Made by a program: the position numbers and the translations under genes. DNA of 64,000 bases from Sophora flavescens (Eukaryota > Streptophyta > Magnoliopsida > Fabales > Fabaceae): positions 39,170,783 through 39,234,782 of the forward strand of contig CM061068.1 in the NCBI GenBank assembly GCA_030762895.1. Reading direction: 5' to 3'. Position 1 is the stretch's first letter. The number at the start of each line of letters is the position of its first letter. Below are positions 20,524 to 31,990 of this stretch, one piece after another. A model generated the notes under the pieces. That model searched no databases and was not told where the DNA came from. It saw only the letters and a program-made list of their open reading frames with translations.

Positions 20524-23500
20524 ATGAAGACGACCAAGGGTGGCAAGGTCATGAACCCTACCGATGCTTACCGAAAGGAACTTCGCAAGAAGGAATTGAA
20601 AAGGGTATTTCACTTTCTTGTTCTCTTTTCTTTCCTCTCTTCCCCCAATCCTTTGCCCTAATTTGTTAATTGAATATCTATTGTACAATTTCTTTCTTTG
20701 TTTCTTCTTTTAAATTTGCAAATAGTAGATAATTTCAATGAATTGAAACAAGCTTGACATATTTTGATTCTTGTTCTGTTATTTACTGAAATTTTTTATT
20801 TTCTTGTTTCTTGATTTTTGCCTAACAGAACAAGAAAGAAAGAAAGAAGGTGAGGGAAGTGGGGATTTTGAAGAAGGATCCTGATCAGCTGAAGAAACAG
20901 ATTGAGAACTTGGAAATGATGAGTAGGTCTATCATGCTTTACAATGTGACCATGTTTTCTTTGGAAGCTTTTTATTCAAATTTAGTGTGGTTTCTTGGTT
21001 ATGGCAGAGGCTGATGGTGCTTTGGATAAAGCAAGAAAGCACAAGAAGAGACAGCTACAAGATACACTTAATCTTGTCATAAAGAAGAGGAAGGTAAACT
21101 AATAACTATAAATTATGTGCTCTTTTTTTTTTTTTTTGAAAACCACTTTGCTTTATTATCGCATATTGCTTTGCACATAGTCTTGTACCTGTTTGCTGGG
21201 CACAATTATGTGCTTTCTTGAAAAACTTTAAATATAAACAAGGATAAAACAGTGAGAATTGATCTCTGTAATTCTGAAGCCAGTGTGCAAGCTGTTTTCT
21301 CTGTATGAGACTGAAAATATTTCAATACCCCCAACAACTTTAGAGAAGATTTTGATCAAACTTCTTTCCCATCTTTGAAGAAGAGAAGGAAAACCTAGTG
21401 GGTGTTCAGATGGTGAGAGAGCATTTAGATCACAATCCAGCGCAGCAAAGACCGATTTGCCTGTTATGATGCAAAAAATTTCTTGGTTTGTTATTGTCAC
21501 GAGCCTCTTTTTTCTTTGACATGATTAAAAACCATGTGTTATCACATATAGAGTGGTTGCTACTTTTATGCCTTTGAAAATCAGTTGTAACAAGCATGTT
21601 GGCTGATGTACCATTCGTGTATATAGGCAAGTACCATTAAGAGTAGCTGAAGGGCCCTCTTGGGGACTGGGGTTGTCACAATCTGTAAGTGGAGTTTTAG
21701 TTGATCTTTTCTCAGCCCAATATAAAGGCTTGTATGTTTGTAGTTACAATCTGTAATTGGTTTATTTTGAGACAAATCTATACTTCATACAGGCCCACTC
21801 TTTTGACTGCAATTTAAGTCGTGTGGTGAAAGGCGAAACAAGAACTTGGAAAACAATGAACTGAGTCTGATGAAGCTGCCTGGACACACTCACACACCCA
21901 CACAAGAGTTAGCTGAGGACTTAATAAAAAACTAGTCTTCCAAATTTGAACACTCCACAGAACTGTATGCTAATTTTATTTGGTTAATATTTTCTAAAAA
22001 TTATTATTATTGATGCTCTAAATTTAATGTCTTCTGGACAGGAATATGAAGATAAAATGAAGGAAAAGGGTGAGGCCCCTGTTATGTTCAGGTGAAGAAT
22101 TATCATGTTTTTTTTAAAAGACGGATTTATGCCCAATTTGTGTTTGTGTAGTTTACACATTCTAGGATGTCTTTTGGGCAGTCATTTGGGGCCTCCTCGA
22201 AGAAGAACAACTGCAGAAGAAGAAGAGAGAGTTAAGCATCCAAAGCCCGAGGTAGGATTTAAGTTGTTTGTGCTTGTAATGCGTTTATGTTTTCTTTTCT
22301 TTCCCCCTTTTCTTCCAAACATACAACGCTGGACTGTTGTAGCTGCTGTTAATGGTTTTGAGCTATTTAACTGATTTTTACTACAGGATTCGGTTTATTA
22401 CCATCCAACATTAAATCCTACCGGTGCTCCACCACCTGGGAAACCTCCCATGTTTAAATCGTCTATAGGTATGCTGAGCTTTCTTTTCATTATTTGATAT
22501 CAGTCTGGTAAAATAGAATCATGGATATAGAAATGAATAAATGATGATGGTTTGCCAGATTTCCCTCAGTGAACTTTTTGTGTTGAACTGCAGGACCCAG
22601 AATTCCCTTGTCTGGTGCTTCGTCAAGCACTGCTGCATCATCCTCAACAGAAGAGACAGAAGATGGCGTACTAGCTGTACCTCCACCTCCTCCGTTGCCG
22701 CCACTGCCTGATGGTAGCAGTGTGAGTTCAACAGATGCCACTGTTTTACCTGCATCTTTGCCTCTGCCTCCTCCACCTCCGATGCCCCCAAAGCCTGCTA
22801 CTGCTGTGCCTACATCATTACCGCCACCTCCTTTGCCTCCTCCACCTCCTGGTCCCCCACCTAAGGAGCTAGTTGCAAATCGTCCTATACCTCCTCCACC
22901 TCCACCCCTACAACAGTCTCAGCCACCTCCACCTGGCACCAATGGAGGTGAAGAGAGAAATCAGTCTGCGTTGACAAATGATTCGCCTTCCAAGGAACCT
23001 GGTCAGGTAGGCATATGTCTATTCAAATGGCTTATACTTTATCTGTAAAGGCATGAAACTACAGTTTGATTGTAACAATATTGATGGCCAAGGAATTATA
23101 GATATATGGAAAGCTAATAAGCAATAGTACTGTTGTGGGTATTTTATCCAAAATGATTCGATATGTGGATACTGCTCTTTCAAAATCTAGGATAAGGGTG
23201 TGGCAGGGACTATTAAATAAATATTCAAACTGTGTTATATGCTTACAAAAACTAATATGAAAATATTAAATAATATATTTCATTTTAAAAAGGACCAAAG
23301 TAAGACAAATTTAAATGTTTTATGGATTTGCAAACAGGATTTAGTCTATTTTATCATGTTTTGGCACAATTCAGAACCAATTTTCAGTGATTCAAAACCA
23401 CGTTTCACACTCATTATTGACTTTTTTTAAGTGGTCGAAACTTATCTTGTTTTAAAAGTTGAAAAAATTGGACTGGTACGCATGCTTTTTTCTCGGGTAT

Positions 23501-24895
23501 GTGTATGCATAGGCATATCAGATCTTAGATTCAGGTATGCCTCAGGTTTATGTATCCTGCTGCATAGATGGCAAGTTAGTAGACACTGGGCCTGGTTGCC
23601 AAATGGCAACACCTTACATGTGATACCTCTAAAGTTTAAAACCCAGGACTTAGTCCTAACCTTCACAATTTCTTTGACAGTAATATATTTTTTAAAATGT
23701 AGGTGCAGCTTCCTCCACCTCCTCCCCCAAATCGGATGCCACCAAAGTCTGATGGTGCTCTGGTTGCTACTGACAACAATAATTCTCTGTCAAGCCAGGA
23801 GATCCCAAAAATGGTTCCTGGGCCACCTCCTTCAAGGCAACAACCTCCTGGGCCACCCACAATAATTCCAACTTTACAGCCTGATGTTTTGCCTCCTGGA
23901 ATTTCTCGTTTCCCGCCACCCCCGCCACCACCTGATATGAGGCCTCCTTTACCTGTGGCAGGACTCCCTGGCCAGGCACCTTCTCCAGGATTGATGGTCC
24001 CCATGATTCCGAGGCCACCATATGGTCCTCCACCTGGGCCTCCTCCAATGATGAGACCACCACTTCCACCCGGTCCTCCTCCAAACTTCCAGGAAGAGGA
24101 TCAGTTTGCTATGAGGCCACCTCCTCCACAGAAACCATCGTATGTTAAATCTGCTGCTTCTACTGTTGTTAAACGGCCATTAGCTCAGCACACTCCTGAA
24201 CTTACAGCTATGGTGAGTCGAAATCTTCTTCATTTGTATTGTTTTGTTGTTATTTTGGCTCTTGCATTTTATTCTTCTTTTTCAATCTCCATATCTCTAT
24301 TAAGTGCATGTTTGTTTTAGCTTAATTTATAAACGAAAACAGCTTTTCAACTAAAAGTTCTTTTAGCAGCATTTTGATTAAAAGCTTTTCTGAACACAAA
24401 ATAAGCTAATACCAATCTGCAGTAAATAAGTCTGATGATACTAGTCTCATTGTTTGTGCTTAGGCTTGAAAGCCATGGATAAGTTTTCTTAGTGTGAAGC
24501 AATGTTATATGTGAAATTGAATTTATGTCCAAGGAAAAATTGCAGCTAAATAAATTCATTTAACAGTTGCTCTGAGTTGTTTATGACTGGGAACTTAAAC
24601 TGGCATGACTATTTAATATTTGATCTCTTTGCATATGTTATTCCTCTAACCGAATCTATGTCATTTTTTTGACTAGGTTCCCGCATCTGTTAGAGTGAGA
24701 AGAGAGACTGCAATGACTAAAACAAAACCAAAACCATCACTGCCCACCTCTAGGACAGTCACTGGGACATCAGGGCCGACTATTGTAAAACCAGAGACAG
24801 TGAGCTCGTCATCAGCGCCAAAAGCACCGAGCATTGATGACTCCTATACGGCTTTCTTGGAGGACATGAAAGCCCTTGGTGCACTTGATGGTTGA
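20524..24895 (+). CDS. ELF5: ELF5/WBP11-like nuclear proline-rich protein (9 exons)
   Basis: Exons 20524-20604, 20829-20922, 21008-21093, 22042-22091, 22182-22251, 22387-22468, 22594-23006, 23703-24212 and 24677-24895 join in frame with GT-AG introns to 534 residues. Residues 1 to about 90 are the Wbp11 domain ([20 protein letters not shown], then a lysine-rich helix [15 protein letters not shown] and [11 protein letters not shown]). Residues of about 160-445 are extremely proline-rich ([18 protein letters not shown] and similar), the kind of ligand bound by WW domains. The C-terminus ends [16 protein letters not shown]. Human WBP11 acts in the spliceosome. In Arabidopsis the related ELF5 is a nuclear floral repressor; this comes from memory of the family. 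All junctions and phases agree and no stop interrupts the frame, so the gene looks functional. The exon 8 acceptor could also be 6 bp further in, without frame change. Intron 3 is the longest (948 bp). Confidence 0.93.
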
Positions 24896-26275
24896 GAGAG
24901 CACTGTAGGTGGCTCAGCCACATAAGTGGTGAGGGTGTGCACTTTGAAATTTGCTTATTTTATGTTCAAGTGACTCCTTCGTGACTCCACTCGATTTTTC
25001 ATTCTTGATTATAAAGTTTAATTTAAGACCTTGTATACAAGACTTTTCTTACTCCTAATTCATCTTAATCCTTTTCCTATTAGCTAACTGCCACTCAATA
25101 ACTATATCATAACCATAATCTTTACTATTCTCTATCCATAATTTGTACAAATTATGTTTTCATTCACCTTCTTTGCTCTATTTTCCCCCTATAAAATCTT
25201 TTTTTAATATTCGAAGGTTAGGCAGAAGCATAATTTCTCAGGTTGGGTCGCACTTAAGGAAAGTCATTCCCAAGATGGAAGATTAGACCGGGAAGCCTAA
25301 TCCCTTGTGCCAGATTACGTTTAAGAGCATTTATACACAATGCCAGTTCCAATGAGTTGCGATAACAGAAGCAGTTAGATCATATTTTTTCTTAACAAAT
25401 GCTATCTCAAGAATATAGTTGACCAACCTTCAGCAATTTCAATTATTTTTAAGAAAAGTGTTTTTGTAGTCTTAAATAATTTCAAATGTTATCTTTCTGG
25501 CTCTTGTGTATGGAAAAAACCTGGTTAAGAGATGTCTGTTCTTAAATGTCGTCCAATATCTCACTGTGGAAGAGATACTCAGACACAGAGCAGTTGGTAA
25601 CGGGCAGAAAGTTCAAGACACTCCAGATAGCTGCTTCCTTGTATTAACTATTCTTTGTCCATCTTGACAACCCACCACTAATGGTTTCAAAACTAGGAAA
25701 CTAGGAAGCGTTTTCGGTGCACCACCCTCCTAAGTGGAGCAGTGGTGTACCACTCACTTGTCTCCTTGTCCACCAATGAAGCTGCGATGTGGGTGTCATT
25801 GTGTCAGTTTGACTTTTCAAACTTGAATATAGTCAAACAAGTATCGCAGAAGAAGCACAAATATAGAACCTATCTGTTCCCGGCTGTGCTCGCTTTTGAA
25901 ATCAATACTTTGTGGGTAAGGTACTGTTTTTCCCTTAACCTTATATTTCAAAGAGGACCCAAAAAAGAAAAAACGTGTTTTATCTTTCCATTTGGAGTAA
26001 CCTAATAGTACGATCTCTACTTTACATAATGAATATATTATATATTATGATGATATGTTCATATTTGAGGTTCAAGGCCAAGCAGGAGTAATATTGAATG
26101 AAACATTGGGTATTATGCATAATCTGTGACAGGCAGGTAGGTCAACCTGACACACCATTCCTTTAACAAGGTATAAAATGTTTATTTAAGAGAGGGGCAT
26201 ATAGTGAAAAACTGAAGATTGAAAATAGGCAGCGGGGGAAGGCATAGTTTCTGTTAAAAAGGTTGACTAAAGAGA
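24896..26275. other. 3' UTR and intergenic DNA
   Basis: The first few hundred bases are probably the ELF5-like 3' UTR. A small palindrome (GGTGCACCAC ... GTGGTGTACC, about 25718-25752) is present. No other gene was recognised. Confidence 0.5.
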
Positions 26276-26347
26276 GGGGCATTCCGAGAATTGAACTCGG
26301 GACCTCTCGCACCCTAAGCGAGAATCATACCACTAGACCAAATGCCC
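26276..26347 (-). tRNA. tRNA-Pro (anticodon AGG)
   Basis: The minus strand folds as a complete cloverleaf of 72 nt: acceptor stem GGGCATT/AATGCCC, discriminator C, D-arm with GGTCTAGTGGTATGAT, anticodon stem CTCGC/GCGAG around TTAGGGT with anticodon AGG, and T-arm GAGTTCAATTC with box B. No intron and no encoded CCA, as normal in plants. T-rich DNA for polymerase III termination is not obvious immediately after, but all structural positions are intact. Confidence 0.95.
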
Positions 26348-27395
26348 TTCGTTGAAGTAGGCTGCTAATTTAAGTAATTCTAGTAGTTTCTCAGGGACCA
26401 ATTGGCCTTCAATTATTTAACCACAGGCCACAGCCACACTGGAACAAATGACCCTACAAAATTATTACACCACCACAGATCAGAGCTTGCATTTCTTGGT
26501 AAGCTTTTACCTTGGTGCTGTCTTACACTCTAGGGAAAGATGATAAAGCATGTATTACCATTTCACACGGGCAAAAAAAAAGTAGAATAGAATGGAAGGA
26601 AAACTTTAACGTTGTATATATTATATGACACAATATGTTCTACTAGATTTCAAATTTAGGTGTATTAAAACATTGAATTACAGCAAATCTAGCTAGCCCT
26701 AGAAGCCCATATGGATGATGATGAGCAGATTATGCCCCACATGCACTGAAGAAAACCTAGTAGTAAAGTTTTGTACCGCCTTCCTCTGCAATTATTGAAT
26801 TCTTGCTTGAACAAAGCATGGATCGTAGGTGAAAAACTCATTTAGGCATTTTTCTTTTTTCCTTTTTTCTTTTTATAGATAAACACATTTACCGACAATT
26901 AGATGAATCAAATCAAACAACAATGAACTTTTGAAGATCTATTTAAGAGTATACAATCTGCTTGCACTTCGTATTTTGTTTTTTGGATTAATTTGTTATA
27001 TGTCGTTATTGTAATTTTTTTTATACTTATAAATTGTTATATCATTAATTTATTGAATTTTATGATAATTATTTTTAAAGTTATATAAAAATTAATTTGT
27101 GATTGGTTGAGTGTAAAATGTATCAAAATTAAACTTTTTATTTATTTATTTTTAATAAAAAAGACAGTTAAACCTTTGTTTTCCTTTTCTGAATCCCAAT
27201 TTGGAGGGTATGAAAAATCGAATAAATGAAGGTATGGAGTTGTTTGGATTCTCACCCTCAACCACCACACTTTATTAATGAAGGAATTCGTTAAACTCTT
27301 TTTATCATTCCACTCCATCCTCTCAAACACACACTTTATGAATTTCGGGATTGCACATTGCATTCCTTGTGCCAAAAGGGGAACAAAATCAATAT
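26348..27395. other. Intergenic DNA without a recognised gene
   Basis: AT-rich DNA. The short minus frame at 27142-27375 has no recognisable feature. It ends at the target duplication of the next Mutator-like element. Confidence 0.45.
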
Positions 27396-27529
27396 TTTAA
27401 ACAAGAGTTGTGTTATTGTGACACACAACGTACTGTGACAACATACGGTAGTGCTACTACAACGCTACTGTAGCGCATTATTTAAAAACAAAAATCAAAC
27501 TTTTTTTAATACTGACATTTTTTTAATTA

Positions 27530-27900
27530 CGTGCAAATATTTGGTTAATTTTGTGCAAGTATCTGGTTAATTAAGTTCATTATATGATTAATGGGTCATC
27601 CTGAAGCATGCAATCATTTTTCACAACTATGTAAATATTTGATTAATCCCGTGCAAATATTTGGTTAATTCAGTTCATTATATGGTTAATGGGTGATACT
27701 GAAGTTTACAATCATTTTCCACAACCATGTAAATATTTGGTTAATCATGTGCAAATATCTGGTTAATTCAGTTCATTATATGGTTAATTTGTGTAGAAAA
27801 TTATTGTAAGCTTCAGAATGTCCCATTAACCATCTAATGAATTGAATTAACCAAATATTACACGTGGTTAACCAAATATTTACATGGTTGTGAAGAATGA
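27530..27900. repeat. Short tandem repeats of a 'tatttggttaatc' unit
   Basis: Phrases 'gtgcaaatatttggttaatt', 'cagttcattatatggttaat' and 'gggtgatactgaagtttaca' recur about every 120 bp, then appear inverted near 27830-27900. The complement recurs at 30870-31030 on the far side of the nested insertion. Confidence 0.75.
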
Positions 27901-28443
27901 TTGTAAGTTTCGGGATGACCCATTTAAAAATTCTATATGTGTTGTGAATAATTGTTTATATGGTTTCGAGTGATGACAAATCAAAGAAATAAGTTAAGTT
28001 CCTAAACATGTTGCGTAAATAATTTACAAATGTGTGAACATTGCTAACTGTGTGCTAGTGTGCAGACAAGTGAAAAGTGCGTCACTTGTCTAATGTCACA
28101 TGTCTAGTGATAAGAGGAAATGTGCTCTATCTCCCTACGCGTGTTTATGAACCTGTCTACCGAAGTGTCTTAAGACCAGACGCGTCTTAAGACGGGTGAA
28201 GGATATTAAGACAAGTGAAGCGTCTTATCCCGAAGAATCTCAATTCAAGAATCTGTCTCGAAGTGTCTCTGCTCAAGTGTCTATCTAGAAGCATATTATG
28301 AAGTGTCTAAAGAGTATTCAAGCATAGATCAGACTACTGCTTATAAACAACAGATGTGTAGGAGCAAAGATGGAATATTGGAGTCAAGCGTCTGGACAAA
28401 GCGTCTACTACAAACAATCAAGCGTCTGTCCCATCAATCTTGA

Positions 28444-28925
28444 GCTACACCCATCCAAATCAAGAGATATTGGTCTCATTGGAAAGATAAGATAAATATC
28501 TACAACTTTCATGAAGAAGTCGAGACTTGAATCAATTTCCATCTAAGAGAAATATCATCTTCAAGTTGGAGATGTGACACTGTTCGTGACAGCCAGAACA
28601 TACAAGCGTCTACTGACAATATCTGGAGCTGTAGGTATCCAAATAAATCGATACTTATGACATTGGAAATCCAAGAAACATATCTACAACTTTGATGAAT
28701 ATGTAGAGGCTAAATTCGATCTATATCGGTGTCAGATTGCATTCGTAATATGGTGACGTGATGTTGTTCCGACAGAAAGACCTTTGAAGCGTCTGATGGT
28801 GATAACTTGAGTTGTACATGTCCAAATTGGATGAAACCGGTTCCATTCGACAGATAACAGCCAGTGCTACAACTTTCATTAAGACAGTGAAGCCTGAATC
28901 GATTGTTAAGAAGGTCGAAATTGCA
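28444..28925. repeat. Three diverged tandem units, period about 185 bp
   Basis: Units start near 28444, 28629 and 28811 with agctacacccatccaaat / agctgtaggtatccaaat / agttgtacatgtccaaat. Each continues with 'ctacaactttcatgaag', 'gaatcgat' and 'agcgtct' words. Confidence 0.75.
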
Positions 28926-29640
28926 CAATACGAAGATGACAGAGTTTAGGAGCTAAAGGAGCAAGCATCTAATGAATACTAGCCAAATATCTCACAAGCT
29001 CATCTAAGAAGTGACTAATGAAGCTGATCAAGTGTCTTCTCAATATAAGACAAAGCTGAGTTAGTTAAATATATATTTGAGAAAGTAGGAGGTGTCAACA
29101 ATTGAAGAAATAAAAGACAACTGATGCGTATTGGAATCTCTCTTCCACAAAAGTTGTACTGATGTATAATATTATATAATCACAAAAGTACAAAAGTCAA
29201 AAAGGTATTGTGTAGCTGGTCAGAACAACTTTATCAAAAAGGACAAAAGCTGTGAAAGCAAAATCACTTTATCTAAAGTGTGGTCAGCATAAAACAAAGT
29301 TGAGCAACGACTATAAACTCCAACGGGTATATTTGGGTGAGCCTATATAAGGAAGACAAGAGCTGAAAAAGAGAGAGAGTTGCTGGTGCTACTACTTCTG
29401 CTACACTTGATGAAAAATGAGAGCATCACCATCTACATCTCAATAGAAATCATTCTCAATGCAATAATTATATATTCACTCAAGTGAGTGTTATGAGAGA
29501 TTTCTTTTATCAGTTCTGAAGTACTTAAAAATACATCCACTCTTGTGAGTGTAGGAAGAACTTATCTCTGTACTTCATTGTAAAATCACTCCATGAGTGT
29601 TGTGAGTTTTTCTCTATGTAACCTTCATCAAAATCCAGTG

Positions 29641-29960
29641 AGCCTGGAGAGGCTAGGTGAAAAAAATACTTGCAACAACCTGAAGAGGTTGGTTAAGAAT
29701 AATACTCGTTGAACCTAGAGAGGCTAGGTGTGCAAATAATACTTGCAACAGTCTGGAGAGGCTGGTTAAGAACAATACTCAATGAGCATGGAGAGGCTAG
29801 GTGTGCAAATAATACTTGCAACAGTCTGGAGAGGCTGGTTAAGAACAATACTCAATGAGCATGGAGATGCTAGGTGTGCAAATAATACTTGCAACAGTCT
29901 AGAGAGGCTGGTTAAGAACAATACTCAATGAGCTTGGAGAGGCTAGATGTGCAAAGACTA
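29641..29960 (+). repeat. Five tandem repeats of about 73 bp
   Basis: Units begin near 29641, 29712, 29785, 29858 and 29931 with AGC(C/A/T)TGGAGAGGCTAGGTG. Each contains AATACTTGCAACAGTCTGGA and GGTTAAGAACAATACTCAATG. The middle units are nearly identical. Confidence 0.9.
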
Positions 29961-30169
29961 CTCATTGTAATTATCTGATGTGATAGTGGAGAAAAACTCA
30001 GCTACTGCTGGGGACTGGATGTAGCTCATCGTTTATATGAGTGAACCAGGATAAATCTTGCTGTCTATTTTCTCTCTACCCTTATCTCCTTATCTTTGTT
30101 GTTTTATGTATTTCAACAAAGTTTTCTAACTGATTTTTAGTTTTATGTTCTAAGCTATTTTCATAATAG

Positions 30170-30480
30170 AAGCTCACGTCCAACACTAAAATGAATGAAG
30201 CTCACGTCCAACGCAAGTGATAGAATCTCACGTCCAACACCAAAGTGATGAAAGCTAACGTCCACTAAAGTGATGAAAGTCAACGTCCACTAAAGTGATG
30301 AAAGCCAGCATCCACTAAAGTAAAAGCCAGCGTTCACTAAAGTGATGAAAGCCAACGTCTACTAAAGTGACACAAGCGCTCGTCTTCTGAAGCGACAAAA
30401 GCGCTCGTCCACTAAAGTAACAGAAGTGCTCGTCCACTGGAGTGATAGAAACGCTCATCCACTAAAGAGGCATATGGAGC
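30170..30480 (+). repeat. About twelve imperfect tandem repeats of 24-28 bp
   Basis: The unit is approximately GATGAAAGCCAACGTCCACTAAAGT. Neighbouring units differ in a few bases, and the last ones change to GCGCTCGTCCACTAAAGT. The region lies downstream of the 73-bp repeats in the same LTR-like insertion. Confidence 0.85.
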
Positions 30481-31162
30481 TCGTCTACTAGGATTACGTT
30501 CTTTGGACTTACTGAAACCTCAATGAGAGTATCCGTCCAATGATGTGGCATATGGAGCTCGTTTACTAGCCCGTCCGAATATAAGATCTTAATTGCTAGA
30601 TGGACGCAACTATTTTCAAGATGGACGCGCTTATTTTATGGACGCAAATTCTCTAAGAATTATCATAATCTTATTTCCAAACTGGTTAAAAATACGTTAT
30701 TAGTTTTGTTAGATGGTTTTTAAATTATCTTCTTTTATCCATCTACACTCTCTTTATTTGAAAAACTCTGATTTATGTTTTGTTGTTTATTAAAAATTTT
30801 AAATTTCTATTATCACCCAATTCACCTCCCTCTTGTGTGATGGTTGCTTTGACCTAACATCATTAATCATATAATGAACTGAATTAACCAAATATTTGCA
30901 CGTGATTAACCAAACATTTACATGGTTGTGAAAAATGATTGTAAGTTTCAGGATGACTCGTTAACCATATAATGAATTAACTGCATTAACCAAATATTTG
31001 CCCGTGATTAACCAAATATTTTCACCTAATTAACTAAAAAATCTAAATATTTAAAAAACGAATTGTCAAAAAAAAGAGAGAGGCCAAAACATTGTTCATT
31101 TATACATGTTGTCTCGTATTGTTGTCAAAATGTGTGTCATAATATCATTTCTGTTTAAACAA

Positions 31163-31990
31163 CTTCAGCAACACTAGCTAGTGATTACCAGTCAAGGCCG
31201 ACCCAAGGCAAGATGAGGCCTAAAGTTAGGTGAGACCTTGTCATATGTGTAATTTTTATTAGGTATTAAACAACTTTTACTAGTAGACTATGTATGAGAT
31301 CTAGTGTGGTGGAGTAGAGGCCTAAAACAAAGACTTATCTAACTTTATCGTGGAGGCAGCCCTCTTCCCAGCACACATCAAATTTAGCAGAGTTGTAAGA
31401 TAACTATACAAACGACAGAAAACCTTCAATTGGAACTCTACATCATAAAAAAATCGCCAGAGACAAGAAGTTGGAAACAGAAAATCGCCAAAAAAGAAAC
31501 AGAAAAAACTCTTGATAAGTTTTTCCCCTACTTATTATTATATCTCTACTTATCCACAAGTCAATTTTTTCTGTGTCTGTGGACTTGGAAAATTGAAATA
31601 TCTAACGAGAAACAAGGTTAAGAGGTACACATAAAGTAGAATCGATTAACAGTTTAACCCAAAAGACCAAAAAAGTAGTTTTACCAATTGACCCGAAGTG
31701 AAAGCAAGTCTAAACCCTCTTCCTTCCTCTCCATCAATTTGCAGTAGTCACACATTCACATAATAAATTACCAACCTCATAGCCATAGGGTATACCTTTG
31801 TAATTCAGGGTTTGGACCCTTTGGTCCTTCCCATCGTCCCTTTCCCCTTTTTTTCTTAATTTTTTCCCCCATCTCTCTCTCTCTCTACAATTCCTTCAGT
31901 AACTTTGATTTCTCTCTCAAAATCCAATGCTAACCCATGGTCCTCTACATGTAGTCCCACAATAACTTCCCTTTGATCTCTCTCACCACC
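31163..31990. other. Intergenic DNA and 5' leader of the DDR4-like gene
   Basis: No gene was recognised in 31163-31700. The leader before the ATG at 31991 contains a CT run (about 31871-31887). A core promoter was not identified with confidence. Confidence 0.45.

Larger units (their letters stand above)
27925..30859 (+). mobile_element. Nested insertion, probably a solo LTR of a large retrotransposon
   Basis: The insert interrupts the surrounding MULE: the host sequence stops at CCCATT (to about 27924) and resumes at TCATTAATCATATAATG (30860 on), a possible 5-bp duplication CCATT/TCATT with one mismatch. Near the left end is TGTTGTGAATAATTG and the right end is GACCTAACA, compatible with TG...CA ends, though about 15 bp at the left remain unexplained. 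A TATA box (CCTATATAAGG, about 29341-29351) is followed by a plausible transcribed region, as in an LTR. There is no coding sequence. Three internal tandem-repeat blocks occur (separate entries). Confidence 0.6.
27405..31153. mobile_element. Mutator-like non-autonomous element split by a nested insertion
   Basis: Identical 9-bp flanks TTTAAACAA (27396-27404 and 31154-31162) enclose ends that are inverted copies: GAGTTGTGTTATTGTGACAC at the left and the complement of GTGTCATAATATCATTTCTG at the right. Inside each end are repeats of a unit reading roughly 'catgtaaatatttggttaatc' and 'cagttcattatatggttaat', in opposite orientation left (27530-27930) and right (30860-31040). The centre (27925-30859) is foreign. 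Without it, the host element would be about 0.8 kb. No coding capacity. Confidence 0.8.

Noticed and set aside
22519..24084. Minus-strand open frames rich in glycine and glutamate opposite the ELF5-like exons
   Set aside because: They are complements of the proline-rich coding sequence, which tends to stay open on the other strand.
28710..28928. Minus-strand open frame within the LTR-like insertion
   Set aside because: It lies in diverged tandem repeats and has no recognisable protein feature.
29641..30480. Regular repeats considered as a CRISPR array
   Set aside because: The repeats are contiguous tandem units without unique spacers, in a plant genome; a minisatellite in an LTR-like insertion is a sufficient explanation.
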